NCBI GenBank assembly: GCA_027858995.1
Contig: JAQIBP010000075.1
Coordinates: 1 to 51,725, forward strand
Length of the DNA: 51,725 bases
DNA from: Deltaproteobacteria bacterium
GTDB taxonomy: Bacteria > Desulfobacterota > Desulfobacteria > Desulfobacterales > Desulfobacteraceae
Direction: 5' to 3'
This document shows, piece by piece, positions 8,091-17,629 of the stretch. The notes under the pieces are model-generated. The model worked only from the letters and a program-made list of their open reading frames with translations. It was not told the DNA's origin and ran no database searches. The translations under genes were made by a program, and so were the position numbers. Position 1 is the stretch's first letter. Each line of letters starts with the position of its first letter.

Positions 8091-9493
8091 TTTTTATTTA
8101 ATATTTTTTTTAAGGTTGATGATATGGATACTTCCTGGCCTGTTTGAATCGTTCTCGGGTCGAGAATATATTTATTATCCTCTATTCTGCCGATAATGGC
8201 AGGCTGAGACATACGCATTTTGACTTCAAGTCTGGATACTGACATATTTTTGGGTTGAATTGTTACACAGCGGGTGGCAAGGTTGAGTTGAGGAAATGAT
8301 CCTCCTCCGGGTCTTGAATTCATATCTGCAATATCAATATCAGCAAGAGCGCCTGTCTCCTCCTTAATGATTTTAAAAAGTAGCTCTGCTTTCTGGCAGA
8401 TCTCTTTAAATGATATGGTCAGCATTCTTAAAGTGGGAATTTCCTCTATGGCCTTTTTTTCATCCCTGTAAAGTTTCAATGTGGATTCAAGGGCTGCAAG
8501 GGTCATTTTGTCAATTCTTAATGCACGGGTTAAGGGATTCTTTTTTATTTGATCTATACTCTCTTTTTTTCCGATAATAATACCTGCTTGGGGACCGCCA
8601 AGAAGCTTGTCACCGCTGAATGTTACAATATCAGCCCCGGAATTCACTGAATCAGCGATTGTGGGTTCCGGTGGCAGTCCGTATTTTGAAAAATCAATCA
8701 AGGTACCAGATCCAAGATCTTCCATTATTGGGATATTTTTATCACTCCCGAGTTTTACAAGCTCTTGTAAACCAACACTTGCTGTAAAACCCTCAATTTT
8801 ATAATTGCTTGCATGTACCTTTAAAAAAAGTCCGGTTTGATCACAAACAGCATTTTCGTAATCTTTCAGGTGAGTCCGGTTTGTAGTGCCCACCTCCTTT
8901 AAAATACACCCGCTTTTAGACATTACATCAGGCACTCTAAAAGATCCGCCTATTTCAACAAGCTCACCCCTTGATACGACGACCTCTCTTCCTTTTGCTA
9001 TTGTATTCAATGCCAGAAAGACAGCTCCGGCATTATTATTCACAGCTATTGCACTCTGGGCTCCTGTTAATTCACATATCAGTTCATCAATTGCTTCATA
9101 TCGGATTCCTCTTTTACCGGTTTTAATATTCATCTCAAGGTTGGAAAAAGATTGTGATATACTCCTTATATTGTTCAGCGCATCTTCACATAAAAGAGCC
9201 CTTCCGAGGTTTGTATGGAGTACCACACCAGTTGCATTGATTATATTAACGAGTTTTGGCTTGATTTTTTCCTTTGCAAAAATTTGTGCTGAATCAAGTA
9301 TGGTTTTATCTGATATGTCAGTTTCAACGCTGTTTAAAATATTTTTTCTTATATGATCAAGAGCATCTCGCAGTGAATCGACAACAACACTTCTCGGGAT
9401 ATCAATAAAATCAATATTTGTTTTTGCAAGCTCGAGAAGATGATCTACCCCTGGCAGGTTTTTCAGCATGGCATGTTTGTCAGAATGTGTCAT
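8087..9493 (-). CDS. selA: L-seryl-tRNA(Sec) selenium transferase
   Basis: SelA is the PLP enzyme that turns Ser-tRNA(Sec) into Sec-tRNA(Sec) using selenophosphate. The 468-residue length fits the family. Motifs include INATGVVLHTNLGRAL (85-100), NNNAGAVFL, and the PLP lysine at about 296 in SGDKLLGGPQAG. The start has a good AAGGAG site. Its presence implies that the organism makes selenoproteins. selB, selD and tRNA(Sec) are not in this window. Co-transcription with a TPR gene and a CheD-HDOD gene is unusual compared with the common selA-selB pairing. Confidence 0.95.
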   Translation of the reverse strand: MTHSDKHAMLKNLPGVDHLLELAKTNIDFIDIPRSVVVDSLRDALDHIRKNILNSVETDISDKTILDSAQIFAKEKIKPKLVNIINATGVVLHTNLGRALLCEDALNNIRSISQSFSNLEMNIKTGKRGIRYEAIDELICELTGAQSAIAVNNNAGAVFLALNTIAKGREVVVSRGELVEIGGSFRVPDVMSKSGCILKEVGTTNRTHLKDYENAVCDQTGLFLKVHASNYKIEGFTASVGLQELVKLGSDKNIPIMEDLGSGTLIDFSKYGLPPEPTIADSVNSGADIVTFSGDKLLGGPQAGIIIGKKESIDQIKKNPLTRALRIDKMTLAALESTLKLYRDEKKAIEEIPTLRMLTISFKEICQKAELLFKIIKEETGALADIDIADMNSRPGGGSFPQLNLATRCVTIQPKNMSVSRLEVKMRMSQPAIIGRIEDNKYILDPRTIQTGQEVSISSTLKKILNKK

Positions 9494-9505
9494 TTTTCTC
9501 CTTGG

Positions 9506-10639
9506 CTAATTTTTTATATCAGTATCATTGATTCCATTAATGGGGATGGCATCAATAAGCTCGGGAAGATCTGCCATTGTAACTCCGAGATGATCAAGGG
9601 CATTTTCAAAGTTTTTTGTCTGCATTGTTTCAAGATCAAACCCTGTATAAAATTTTTCCATGAGAAGATCTGCAATATATTGATCCAGTACAACCTTGCC
9701 AACATCATGGAGCAGTCCTGCTGTATATGCTGATTCTATTGTAGTCTGCTTGGATTTTTCTGTGATCTTCTCACATAGAGTTGCCACTCCCACAGCATGG
9801 AAAAAAAGTCCTCCCTTGCACAGAGAATAACCAGATGTGCCTGTCTGGGCAAAATAATCATTCACAACTGTGGTGATTACTGATTTGATCAGCATGCTTT
9901 GTCCAAGAAGAAGAACAGCATCTTTTAAAGATTCAATTTTTATTGAGCCTGCAAAAAAAGCGGAATTGCACAGTTTTAAAGTCTTTCCTGTAAGAACCTG
10001 ATCATGGGAAAGCTCTTTGGTGATCTGAGTAATATTATGCTGATCCAATTGGAACATTCTCAAGATTTTTAAAGCAGTCTGGGGAATAGGTTTAAGTTGA
10101 TCAATTGTTTTAAGAATATCCTTTTGGGACGGCATGGAAGCCTTGCCCTGTGATTTGGTATTATCTTCAAAAGCCGGGTTGATATTGGTTTTACCTGATT
10201 CCATATCAAGTTCAAGCGTACATGCAAAAAAACCACCGGTTTCTGATTTAATAGTTGTAATCTTATAATTCTTAAGTATGGATACCGTAATCTCTGCGGA
10301 TCTCCCACCAATATCAAGGTTTATATCCTGCCGGCTCACAGGACCAACCAGCGCACCGCCCGCAATACTTGCCTTCAAATTTTCAGGCAAAGCTCCAAGG
10401 TCAATTAATTTATTGATAAGTATGGGAACTCCGGTAGAGGCATATTTTTCTGGGAAATCAACACTGCCAGTGGACAAAGGTTCAGGCAGCAGAATATGAA
10501 TCATACCGCCGATTTTTGTTGATTCATCATACAAAGCAAGCCCCACACATGTCCCAAGATATGCCTGCAATTTATCAGTCTCTTCTTTACCTGTTTGTAA
10601 ATGGCCAGCTGCAATGTGTTTTGTATTTAGATAATTCAT
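9506..10639 (-). CDS. CheD-HDOD fusion protein
   Basis: 377 residues with two domains. Residues 1-150 look like CheD, a chemoreceptor glutamine deamidase: LGTCVGLALYD with candidate catalytic Cys31, and GGMIHILLP with candidate His48. Residues about 170-377 form an HDOD domain, beginning IDQLKPIPQTALKILRM and containing AGLLHDVGK. HDOD domains act in signalling and chemotaxis-linked regulation. The usual HDOD ending, a helix with W-x-LP and a final HH, is not visible, so the C-terminus may be shortened. It is the first gene of the six-gene leftward operon, 12 bp before selA. Confidence 0.8.
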   Translation of the reverse strand: MNYLNTKHIAAGHLQTGKEETDKLQAYLGTCVGLALYDESTKIGGMIHILLPEPLSTGSVDFPEKYASTGVPILINKLIDLGALPENLKASIAGGALVGPVSRQDINLDIGGRSAEITVSILKNYKITTIKSETGGFFACTLELDMESGKTNINPAFEDNTKSQGKASMPSQKDILKTIDQLKPIPQTALKILRMFQLDQHNITQITKELSHDQVLTGKTLKLCNSAFFAGSIKIESLKDAVLLLGQSMLIKSVITTVVNDYFAQTGTSGYSLCKGGLFFHAVGVATLCEKITEKSKQTTIESAYTAGLLHDVGKVVLDQYIADLLMEKFYTGFDLETMQTKNFENALDHLGVTMADLPELIDAIPINGINDTDIKN

Positions 10640-11005
10640 TAATAAAAAATCTTATTCTTTATATTGATTAAAAATAGTATTAGATATCACTAAATGTCCA
10701 AAGTTTTCAACCATTATCTGTATACTGAAATATGATTTCATCTCTCCATTGAATTGCTCTGTCTTTTTCAAGATTTTTCAGTTTTAACCGATATCATCGA
10801 AATAGTTATGGATCAGAAATCTGTAAAATTTTTGCCTTTAAGGCAATCATCAGGTGAAGTTGCGTGTTGACAGCCTGTCGAAATAAAAGCTGGCACACAT
10901 AATAGCAATTTTTAATAAAATATTATAATCTGATCTTTTTAACTCACTGTTGCCTTATCATCTGTTTTGAATTATCTTAAAGTTTTATATTTAAGGGCAG
11001 GATAA
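10640..11005. promoter_or_regulatory. Divergent intergenic region with two short palindromes
   Basis: This 366-bp AT-rich stretch separates the leftward cheD-HDOD operon from the rightward efflux operon and must hold both promoters. Two inverted repeats stand out: TTGCCTTTAAGGCAA at 10832-10846 (7-bp arms around one base) and an imperfect one around TTGACAGCCTGTCGAA at 10866-10881. Either could be an operator for the efflux genes. No regulator gene is adjacent. Confidence 0.35.
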
Positions 11006-12394
11006 ATGCAAAGAGTTGTTTTTCTGACAATACTGATTGGTATTCTAATTTTTCCAGGCTGTAAAACATTTGAGCCGGAAGCCGATATAACACCTTCCTT
11101 GATTATGCCCCAAAAGTTTTCCATTGATGCAGGCATCAATGATATTGTTTACAACCTGCACCTCTTTGAGGAGTGTGAAGAACTCAAATCACTGATAAAC
11201 GATGCATTGAACAATAATTTTACCTTGAAAATTCTTAATGAAAGAATAAATCAGGCAAAAGCCATGGTTGCAAAAGAAGAGGCTGCTTTTTTCCCTGATC
11301 TCGGATTTTCAATTGGGGGGCAAAAAACAGGAACTCAGGTTAAAAATAGCCATGGTCAAAGTTCCAGATTTGATGGCACTCACTCCTGGGATGGCTCCCT
11401 TACCAGCACTTATACTGCTGATGTCTGGGGAGAGGCAGAGGCAAATAAAAAGGTTCAGGAGTTTAATTTAAAGGCAACAGCCTGGGATTTGGAAGAATCA
11501 ACACTTGAATTGACAACCACCATTGCCCAAATATGGATTGATATTATCAGTAACCGGAATGAAAAGCGCATTTTACTGGATCAGATAGACAATAATAAAA
11601 CTCTGCTGGAACTCCAAAAATTTAGATTCCTTCATGGCAAGGCAAATGCCCTGGATGTATCCCAGCAGCACGAGGTTCTTGCAAACGCAAATTCCCAGAT
11701 TCCTTTGCTGGAAAAACAGGAACGTTTTTTATTAAACGAACTTGTTTTTTTGTCAGGATATTCCTTGATTGATGAAGTCCAGGTGAACAGGAAACAATTT
11801 CCTGAGATTATACCACTGCCAAGGGTAGGGGTTCCTTTGAATCTATTGGATAACAGGCCTGATATCCAGGCAGCCAGGCTCAGATTGTCCTCATCCCGCT
11901 GGCAAATTTCAGCAGCAAGAGCAGATCTTCTGCCATCCTTTAATGTAACAGCCCGGGCTCTGTTTTCGAGCGGAAAACTTGACCTGCTGTTTCACAACTG
12001 GATGGCAACACTTGCAGGGAGTATTGCAGGTCCTATTTTTGACGGGGGATTCAGGAGAGCAGAAATAGAGAGAGTAAAAGCTGTTGCAAAGGAGCAGTTA
12101 AATATCTACGCCTTGATAGTATCCAGAGCCATCCGTGAAGTTGAAGATGTTTTGATCACTATTCAAAAACAGGATGCCTTTATAAAATTACTTGGGAAGG
12201 AACTTGAAGCAGTAAGACTGACTTTAAAAGATGCAAGAATACAATACCAGAATGGACAAAGCAGTTATTTGAATTATTTGATTGCCTGGACCAGTATTCA
12301 AAACCTTGAAAGACAATTAATAAGTGAGCGTGCTATATATCTCAAAGATCGTATTGAGCTTTACAGAGTTCTTGGCATGAGTTTTGTTTTATGA
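11006..12394 (+). CDS. RND efflux outer-membrane lipoprotein (NodT/OprM type)
   Basis: The 462-residue outer-membrane channel belongs to the TolC-like factor superfamily. The signal peptide ends at the lipobox FPGC, followed by KTFEPE. The body has two OEP repeats with LDNRPDIQAARLRLSSSRWQISAARADLLPSF, a signature of the NodT subgroup. It would connect the periplasmic adaptor and inner-membrane pump encoded next to the outside. It is first in a three-gene operon, 48 bp before the adaptor gene. Substrate cannot be inferred. Confidence 0.92.
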   Translation: MQRVVFLTILIGILIFPGCKTFEPEADITPSLIMPQKFSIDAGINDIVYNLHLFEECEELKSLINDALNNNFTLKILNERINQAKAMVAKEEAAFFPDLGFSIGGQKTGTQVKNSHGQSSRFDGTHSWDGSLTSTYTADVWGEAEANKKVQEFNLKATAWDLEESTLELTTTIAQIWIDIISNRNEKRILLDQIDNNKTLLELQKFRFLHGKANALDVSQQHEVLANANSQIPLLEKQERFLLNELVFLSGYSLIDEVQVNRKQFPEIIPLPRVGVPLNLLDNRPDIQAARLRLSSSRWQISAARADLLPSFNVTARALFSSGKLDLLFHNWMATLAGSIAGPIFDGGFRRAEIERVKAVAKEQLNIYALIVSRAIREVEDVLITIQKQDAFIKLLGKELEAVRLTLKDARIQYQNGQSSYLNYLIAWTSIQNLERQLISERAIYLKDRIELYRVLGMSFVL

Positions 12395-12442
12395 ATTTAT
12401 AAAGGCTAATAAGATAATTGAAATTAAAAACAGGACACAAAA

Positions 12443-13597
12443 GTGAAATTATTAATAAAAATTATTTTGCCTGTCTGCCTTATAGTTGCAGGAGCAGCAG
12501 GCTGGCATTATTTCAAATCAAGCAAACCTGAAATTAAGCGAAAACCTCCTGGGCAGCAGGCAGTAGTAGTCAAGACGATTGTAATGGAAAAAGGAGACTA
12601 TCCAACCTGGGTTCATGCAATGGGAACTGTTATGCCTGACAGGCAGATCATGTTAAAATCAAAACTTGCCGGAGAAATTATATCAGTTTCAAGAAAATTT
12701 GTTCAAGGTGGAGTGATGAAAAAAGGAGAGATGCTTTTACAACTTGATGATTCAGATTATAAAATTGAGGTTCAAAAAACAAGAAGCGCTCTTGATAAAA
12801 CTATTGCATATCTTGCCATTGAAAAAGGCTCTCAATTGATAGCAAAAGAGGAACTTAAATTAATAAACAAAGCTTCTCCCGGCGAGATCACGGCAACGGA
12901 TTTAGCTTTGAGAAAACCCCAGCTTACCCAGGCAAATGCAGAAATAGCAAATGCCAGAGCAGACCTTGAAAAAGCAGAATTGAATTTGTCCAGGACAAAG
13001 GTTTATCTTCCCTTTAATGCCCTTATCCTTGAAAAACATGTTGATTCAGGTTCTCTTGTGACTGCACAGGGAATGCTTGCCTCCATCGTGGATGTGGACA
13101 GGTACAAGGTTGAAGCGCTTGTGCCCCAGGATCGTCTGGCACTCTTTGGTACAGGTCGGATGTCAAATGCAGATGCCTTTATCAATTCAAATTATTCAAA
13201 TCAGACCTGGAAAGGAACAGTATCGGGCACAACCGGGAAAATAACTCCCGAAAGCCGTATGGCCGGTGTGATTATTCTCGTGCCCGATCCCCTTGGTTTA
13301 AAAATTAAGGGTGGCAGGCCGCAACTGCTGCTGGATGATTATGTGAATGTAAGGATTAGAGGGCCGATTCTTGAAAATATTTTTTCTCTTCCTAGATCTG
13401 CGGTAAGAGACCACAACACAGTCTGGGTGTATAATTCAGGAATTCTTGAAATCAGAAAGATAAAACCTGTCTGGAAAGAAGAGAGTGTTATTTATGTTAA
13501 AACCGGCATCAATACAGGGGACAGGGTGATTACTTCTGATCTGCCAGTGGCTGTAGATGGTTTAGCCCTGCAGATGGCACCCCGAGAGAGTTCATGA
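12443..13597 (+). CDS. RND efflux periplasmic adaptor (membrane fusion protein)
   Basis: The 384-residue HlyD-type adaptor begins with a GTG codon behind a CAGGA site. It has an N-terminal membrane anchor (about 3-21), a biotinyl-lipoyl-like half motif (GTVMPDRQIMLKSKLAGEI, about 61-79), an alpha-hairpin (about 110-180) and a second lipoyl half (FNALILEKHVDSGSLVTAQG). These are followed by beta-barrel and membrane-proximal domains. It bridges the outer-membrane channel and the pump. Its stop overlaps the pump start by 4 bp. Confidence 0.92.
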   Translation: MKLLIKIILPVCLIVAGAAGWHYFKSSKPEIKRKPPGQQAVVVKTIVMEKGDYPTWVHAMGTVMPDRQIMLKSKLAGEIISVSRKFVQGGVMKKGEMLLQLDDSDYKIEVQKTRSALDKTIAYLAIEKGSQLIAKEELKLINKASPGEITATDLALRKPQLTQANAEIANARADLEKAELNLSRTKVYLPFNALILEKHVDSGSLVTAQGMLASIVDVDRYKVEALVPQDRLALFGTGRMSNADAFINSNYSNQTWKGTVSGTTGKITPESRMAGVIILVPDPLGLKIKGGRPQLLLDDYVNVRIRGPILENIFSLPRSAVRDHNTVWVYNSGILEIRKIKPVWKEESVIYVKTGINTGDRVITSDLPVAVDGLALQMAPRESS

Positions 13598-16500
13598 CTC
13601 AAAATATGGATCATCATGATACAAAAGGACCCATTGCCTGGATGGCAGGTAATTCCGTGACTGCCAATCTTATGATGGCAGTGCTTCTTATTGGTGGTCT
13701 TTATATGGGTTTTAATATTAAGCAGGAAGTCTTCCCTGAATTCAGTCTTGACATAATTAATATTTCCATTGCCTATCCAGGTGCAAGCCCGGAAGAGGTG
13801 GAAAAGGGAATTCTTCTGGCTGTGGAAGAGGCAATCCAGGGTCTGGAGGGAATTGATGAGGTTACAGCAACCGCTTTTGAAGGCTATGGTTCAATCACAG
13901 TCAAAGCCATTGAAGGGGCTAATATTAATCGTTTGTGGCAGGAGATAAAAAGCGAGGTGGATCGCATTGAAACTTTTCCTGATGAGTCTGAAGAGCCAAC
14001 TATCACCATTGCAGCAAGAAAAAGAGAAGTTTTAAAAATCGCCCTTTATGGAGATGCTTCAGAAGCAAGCATGCGAACCCTGGCAGACCAGATTAAAGAT
14101 CAACTTCTTCTTGATAAAGGAATTACTCTGGTGGAGCTTGAAGGGGTGCGGGAGAGGGAAATCCATATTGAAATTTCACAACAGACATTAAGACGCTATG
14201 ATATTACCCTTCAGGATGTAGCATTGCGTATATCCAGAGCATCGGTCGAGCTTGGTGCAGGCGGTATTAAAACTTCCAGTGGAGATATTCTGCTGCGAAT
14301 AAAAGATCAAAGGGATTATGCAAGACAATATGCAGCACTTCCAATTATAATATTAGAAGATGGATCAAAGGTCTTGCTTGAAGATATTGCCACTATAAAT
14401 GAAGGATTTGAAGAGACAGATAATTGGGCATCATTTAACGGGAAACGGGCAGTTGTAATAGAGATATATCGCGTGGGTGACCAAACCCCGACCCAGGTGG
14501 CATCTGCTGGCAAATTGATGGTAAAACAGATCAATAAATCCCTGCCCCCGGGGATGCATTTAACAGTTTTAAGGGATCTTTCAAAGATATTTGAACAGAG
14601 AGCTGATCTTCTGCTTAGAAACGCTTATATCGGGCTTGGGCTGGTATTTTTTTTTCTGGCGCTTTTTCTTGAAATTCGTCTTGCATTCTGGGTGAGTCTC
14701 GGGATTCCCATCTCTTTTCTCGGCTCTTTTCTTCTGCTTGCGCCCACTGATTTTTCCATTAACATTGTCAGCATGTTTGCCTTTATTGTCACCCTTGGTA
14801 TTGTTGTGGATGATGCTGTGGTTGTCGGGGAAAACATCTATTTTTGCAGACGTCAGGGAATGCCTTTTTTAAAGGCTGCTGTCAAGGGAACTAAAACAAT
14901 TGCCATGCCGGTTGTATTCAGTGTTATAACCAATATGGTTGCATTTGTGCCATTGATATTTGTACCGGGTTTTATGGGAAAAATATTTAAAACCATTCCC
15001 TTTGTAGTAATTGCTGTATTTGCGATTTCTCTTATTGAAAGTCTTTTTATTTTACCTGCTCACTTAAGTCATGGTAAAAAACGTCCTCTGTTTTTTCCCT
15101 TGAATCATCTTGAAAAATGGCAGGAAGGATTCAGCTTTGGTTTTGAAACAGGGGTGAAAAAATATTATGGCGGTTTGCTTTTTAAATTGCTGGATCATCG
15201 ATATTCTGTAATTGCTTTTGGCATTGCTCTGCTTATGACAGTTGTGGGATATGTCTCTTCAGGGAAGATGGGTATGGTAATGTTTCCCAGAGTGGAGTCT
15301 GATTATGCATTCTGCCAGGCGGTTTTACCCTATGGTGTGCCTGAAAAAACATTGAAGAGTGTTGAACAGCTTCTTGTTAAAAAAGCCCATGAAGTCATCC
15401 ATGAAACAACCCATGAGAAAATAGGAGAAAAGGGTAAGAATCCTTTGTCAAAGGGTGTGTTTTCCCAGGTTCAAGACAATAGAATCACAGTGAGAGTCTA
15501 TTTAACACCCCCTGATACAAGACCTGTCAGTACTGCAGAAGTGACAAACCTCTGGCGAAAAAAAGCAGGTAAGATACCAGGGCTTGAAACTATTACCTTT
15601 GAGTCCAACAGAGGAGGACCCGGATCAGGTAAAAATTTAACTATCAGTTTAAGCCACAGGGATAATAATATATTAAACATGGCAGGTGAGAGCCTTGCCA
15701 AAAACCTTTCAGCTTATTCCATTGTCCATGATATTGATGATGGGTCTGCCAAAGGGAAAAAACAGTTTGATATCAGCTTAAGTGCTGCAGGCAGGAGGAT
15801 GGGATTGACTTCAAGGGAAGTTGCCAACCAGGTGCGCCATGCATTTCAAGGGGTGACAGCTGTAAAAAATCAGCGGGGCTCAAGTGAGGTAACAATAAAG
15901 ATCCGGCTGCCAAAAAAAGAGAGGATATCTCTGGCAACCTTTGAAGAGCTGGTGCTTTTTGCACCTGCAGGAGAGATTCTACTTAGAAATGCTGTAAAAA
16001 TAGTGGCAAGAAGAGCTTATACATCCATTAAAAGAACAGATGGAAGACGTGAGATTCTGGTTACAGCCAATGTTCGACCTGCTTCCAGGGCAGAAAATAT
16101 ATTAAAAGATATGAAACAGCAGATTCTTCCTGATCTTCTAAATAAAACTCCCGGGCTTTCCTTTAGTTTTAAAGGGCATCAGGCAGATATTCAAGAGAGT
16201 ATAACTGCCCTTTTAAAAGGTCTGGGAATGGCTTTGCTCTGTATCTTTGCTCTTTTGGCTGTTCCTTTTAAAAGTTATCTGCAGCCGTTTATTATAATGT
16301 TTTGTATTCCCTTTGGTGTAATAGGCGCCATCATAGGTCATATTATAATGGGGTATTCTCTCTCGGTCATGAGTCTTTTCGGACTTGTGGCAATGTCAGG
16401 GGTTGTGGTTAATGATTCCCTGGTGTTAATTGATTTTGCCAACCGCCGGTGTCGTAAAGGCATATCTGCGCTTTATGCAGTCCATTCGGCAGGCATCCAG

Positions 16501-16740
16501 AGGTTCAGACCTATTTTGCTGACCACATTGACCACCTGTGGAGGACTTGCCCCTATTATTACCGAGACGTCAAGACAGGCAAGATTTTTGATTCCCATGG
16601 CAATCTCCCTTGGATTTGGCATCTTGTTTGCAACTTTTATTACCCTTGTTATGGTGCCTTGTTTATATATGATCCTCGAGGATATTAAGGGTTTATTTGG
16701 TAAACAGGATGCTAATTCGTCCAACTTCGGCGTTGGGTAA
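13594..16740 (+). CDS. RND efflux pump, inner-membrane permease
   Basis: The 1048-residue proton-driven transporter has the AcrB/HAE-type architecture of 12 membrane helices and two large periplasmic loops. The first helix segment is NLMMAVLLIGGL, followed by EVFPEFSLDIINISIAYPGASPEEVE. The conserved acidic pair of helix 4 is in GIVVDDAVVVGEN. A second-half equivalent, AMSGVVVNDSLVLIDFAN, lies near the C-terminus. It resembles the VexF/MMPL-like group often annotated simply as RND permease. The exported compound is unknown. It is translationally coupled to the adaptor gene. Confidence 0.93.
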   Translation: MTQNMDHHDTKGPIAWMAGNSVTANLMMAVLLIGGLYMGFNIKQEVFPEFSLDIINISIAYPGASPEEVEKGILLAVEEAIQGLEGIDEVTATAFEGYGSITVKAIEGANINRLWQEIKSEVDRIETFPDESEEPTITIAARKREVLKIALYGDASEASMRTLADQIKDQLLLDKGITLVELEGVREREIHIEISQQTLRRYDITLQDVALRISRASVELGAGGIKTSSGDILLRIKDQRDYARQYAALPIIILEDGSKVLLEDIATINEGFEETDNWASFNGKRAVVIEIYRVGDQTPTQVASAGKLMVKQINKSLPPGMHLTVLRDLSKIFEQRADLLLRNAYIGLGLVFFFLALFLEIRLAFWVSLGIPISFLGSFLLLAPTDFSINIVSMFAFIVTLGIVVDDAVVVGENIYFCRRQGMPFLKAAVKGTKTIAMPVVFSVITNMVAFVPLIFVPGFMGKIFKTIPFVVIAVFAISLIESLFILPAHLSHGKKRPLFFPLNHLEKWQEGFSFGFETGVKKYYGGLLFKLLDHRYSVIAFGIALLMTVVGYVSSGKMGMVMFPRVESDYAFCQAVLPYGVPEKTLKSVEQLLVKKAHEVIHETTHEKIGEKGKNPLSKGVFSQVQDNRITVRVYLTPPDTRPVSTAEVTNLWRKKAGKIPGLETITFESNRGGPGSGKNLTISLSHRDNNILNMAGESLAKNLSAYSIVHDIDDGSAKGKKQFDISLSAAGRRMGLTSREVANQVRHAFQGVTAVKNQRGSSEVTIKIRLPKKERISLATFEELVLFAPAGEILLRNAVKIVARRAYTSIKRTDGRREILVTANVRPASRAENILKDMKQQILPDLLNKTPGLSFSFKGHQADIQESITALLKGLGMALLCIFALLAVPFKSYLQPFIIMFCIPFGVIGAIIGHIIMGYSLSVMSLFGLVAMSGVVVNDSLVLIDFANRRCRKGISALYAVHSAGIQRFRPILLTTLTTCGGLAPIITETSRQARFLIPMAISLGFGILFATFITLVMVPCLYMILEDIKGLFGKQDANSSNFGVG

Positions 16741-16901
16741 AAATTTTAATCCTCGAGATACTATTTGTATGTCTGTGGTTAAAATTTTCCCCCGCCTTGA
16801 ATTTGGGTTCGAAGAAGAGTTTATGCTCACCAAATTAGCAATTCTGTATAGCCTGTTGAGGGAAATAGTTAGTAAAATAAAATGTAAAAGGATAAAAAAA
16901 T

Positions 16902-17624
16902 ATGCCAAAGCAGGGTAAGGATTATATTGTTTTCCCATTGGATTTTGCTTCTGTTAAAGATGCAAGAGAATATGTCAAGCTACTTGATGGAAAGGTGGGC
17001 ACTTTTAAAATCGGGCTTGAACTGTTTATTGACCAGGGGCCCTCTGTGGTTGAAATGGTTAAAAATTTAAGCAGAGCAAAGGTATTTCTTGACTTAAAAC
17101 TTCATGATATCTCCACTACTGTTCAAAGAGCCATGGAACGGGTTGCAAATCTGGGAGTTGATTTTGTAACTGTACACTGTTCATCATCCATTGCCATGCT
17201 TGAAAAAGCAGTCAAGGCAGGGCAGGGGAAAACCCAGATTCTGGGAGTTACTCTTTTAACAGACAATGACGCAGATACTCTGAAATCTGCTGGATTTAAG
17301 GATAAATTTGTGAAAGATCCTCATCTTCTTGTCATGGAGAGGGCAAAAATGGCTTTTGAATCAGGATGCTCAGGAGTGGTCTGCTCTGGAAAGGAAGTTG
17401 CGAAGATAAAGAAAGAATTTGGTAAATCATTTTTTGCTGTAACACCGGGAATCAGGCCTGAATGGTCTATCCTTGAAAATGATGATCAGAAAAGAATCAC
17501 CACTCCGGGCCAGGCCATCACTCTTGGAAGTGATCTTCTTGTAATAGGACGGCCCATAAGAGATGCCGCAGATCCTTCTGAGGCTGCCCAAAAAGTAATT
17601 AAAGAGATTGAAGCATCTTTATAA
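16902..17624 (+). CDS. pyrF: Orotidine 5'-phosphate decarboxylase
   Basis: The enzyme catalyses the last step of de novo UMP synthesis. The 240-residue TIM barrel shows all key motifs: FPLDFAS near the N-terminus, KIGLELF, the catalytic FLDLKLHDISTTV (about 64-76), and the phosphate-binding TPGIRP and VIGRPI near the C-terminus. It starts with ATG after AAAAGGAT. The 160 bp before it, after the efflux pump, contains no other gene. It converges with lysC, leaving only 5 bp between stops. Confidence 0.95.
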   Translation: MPKQGKDYIVFPLDFASVKDAREYVKLLDGKVGTFKIGLELFIDQGPSVVEMVKNLSRAKVFLDLKLHDISTTVQRAMERVANLGVDFVTVHCSSSIAMLEKAVKAGQGKTQILGVTLLTDNDADTLKSAGFKDKFVKDPHLLVMERAKMAFESGCSGVVCSGKEVAKIKKEFGKSFFAVTPGIRPEWSILENDDQKRITTPGQAITLGSDLLVIGRPIRDAADPSEAAQKVIKEIEASL

Positions 17625-17629
17625 ATAAC

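Noticed and set aside
16741-16901. Extra gene between the efflux pump and pyrF
   Set aside because: The frames here are short, overlap the pump end, and have no good ribosome site.
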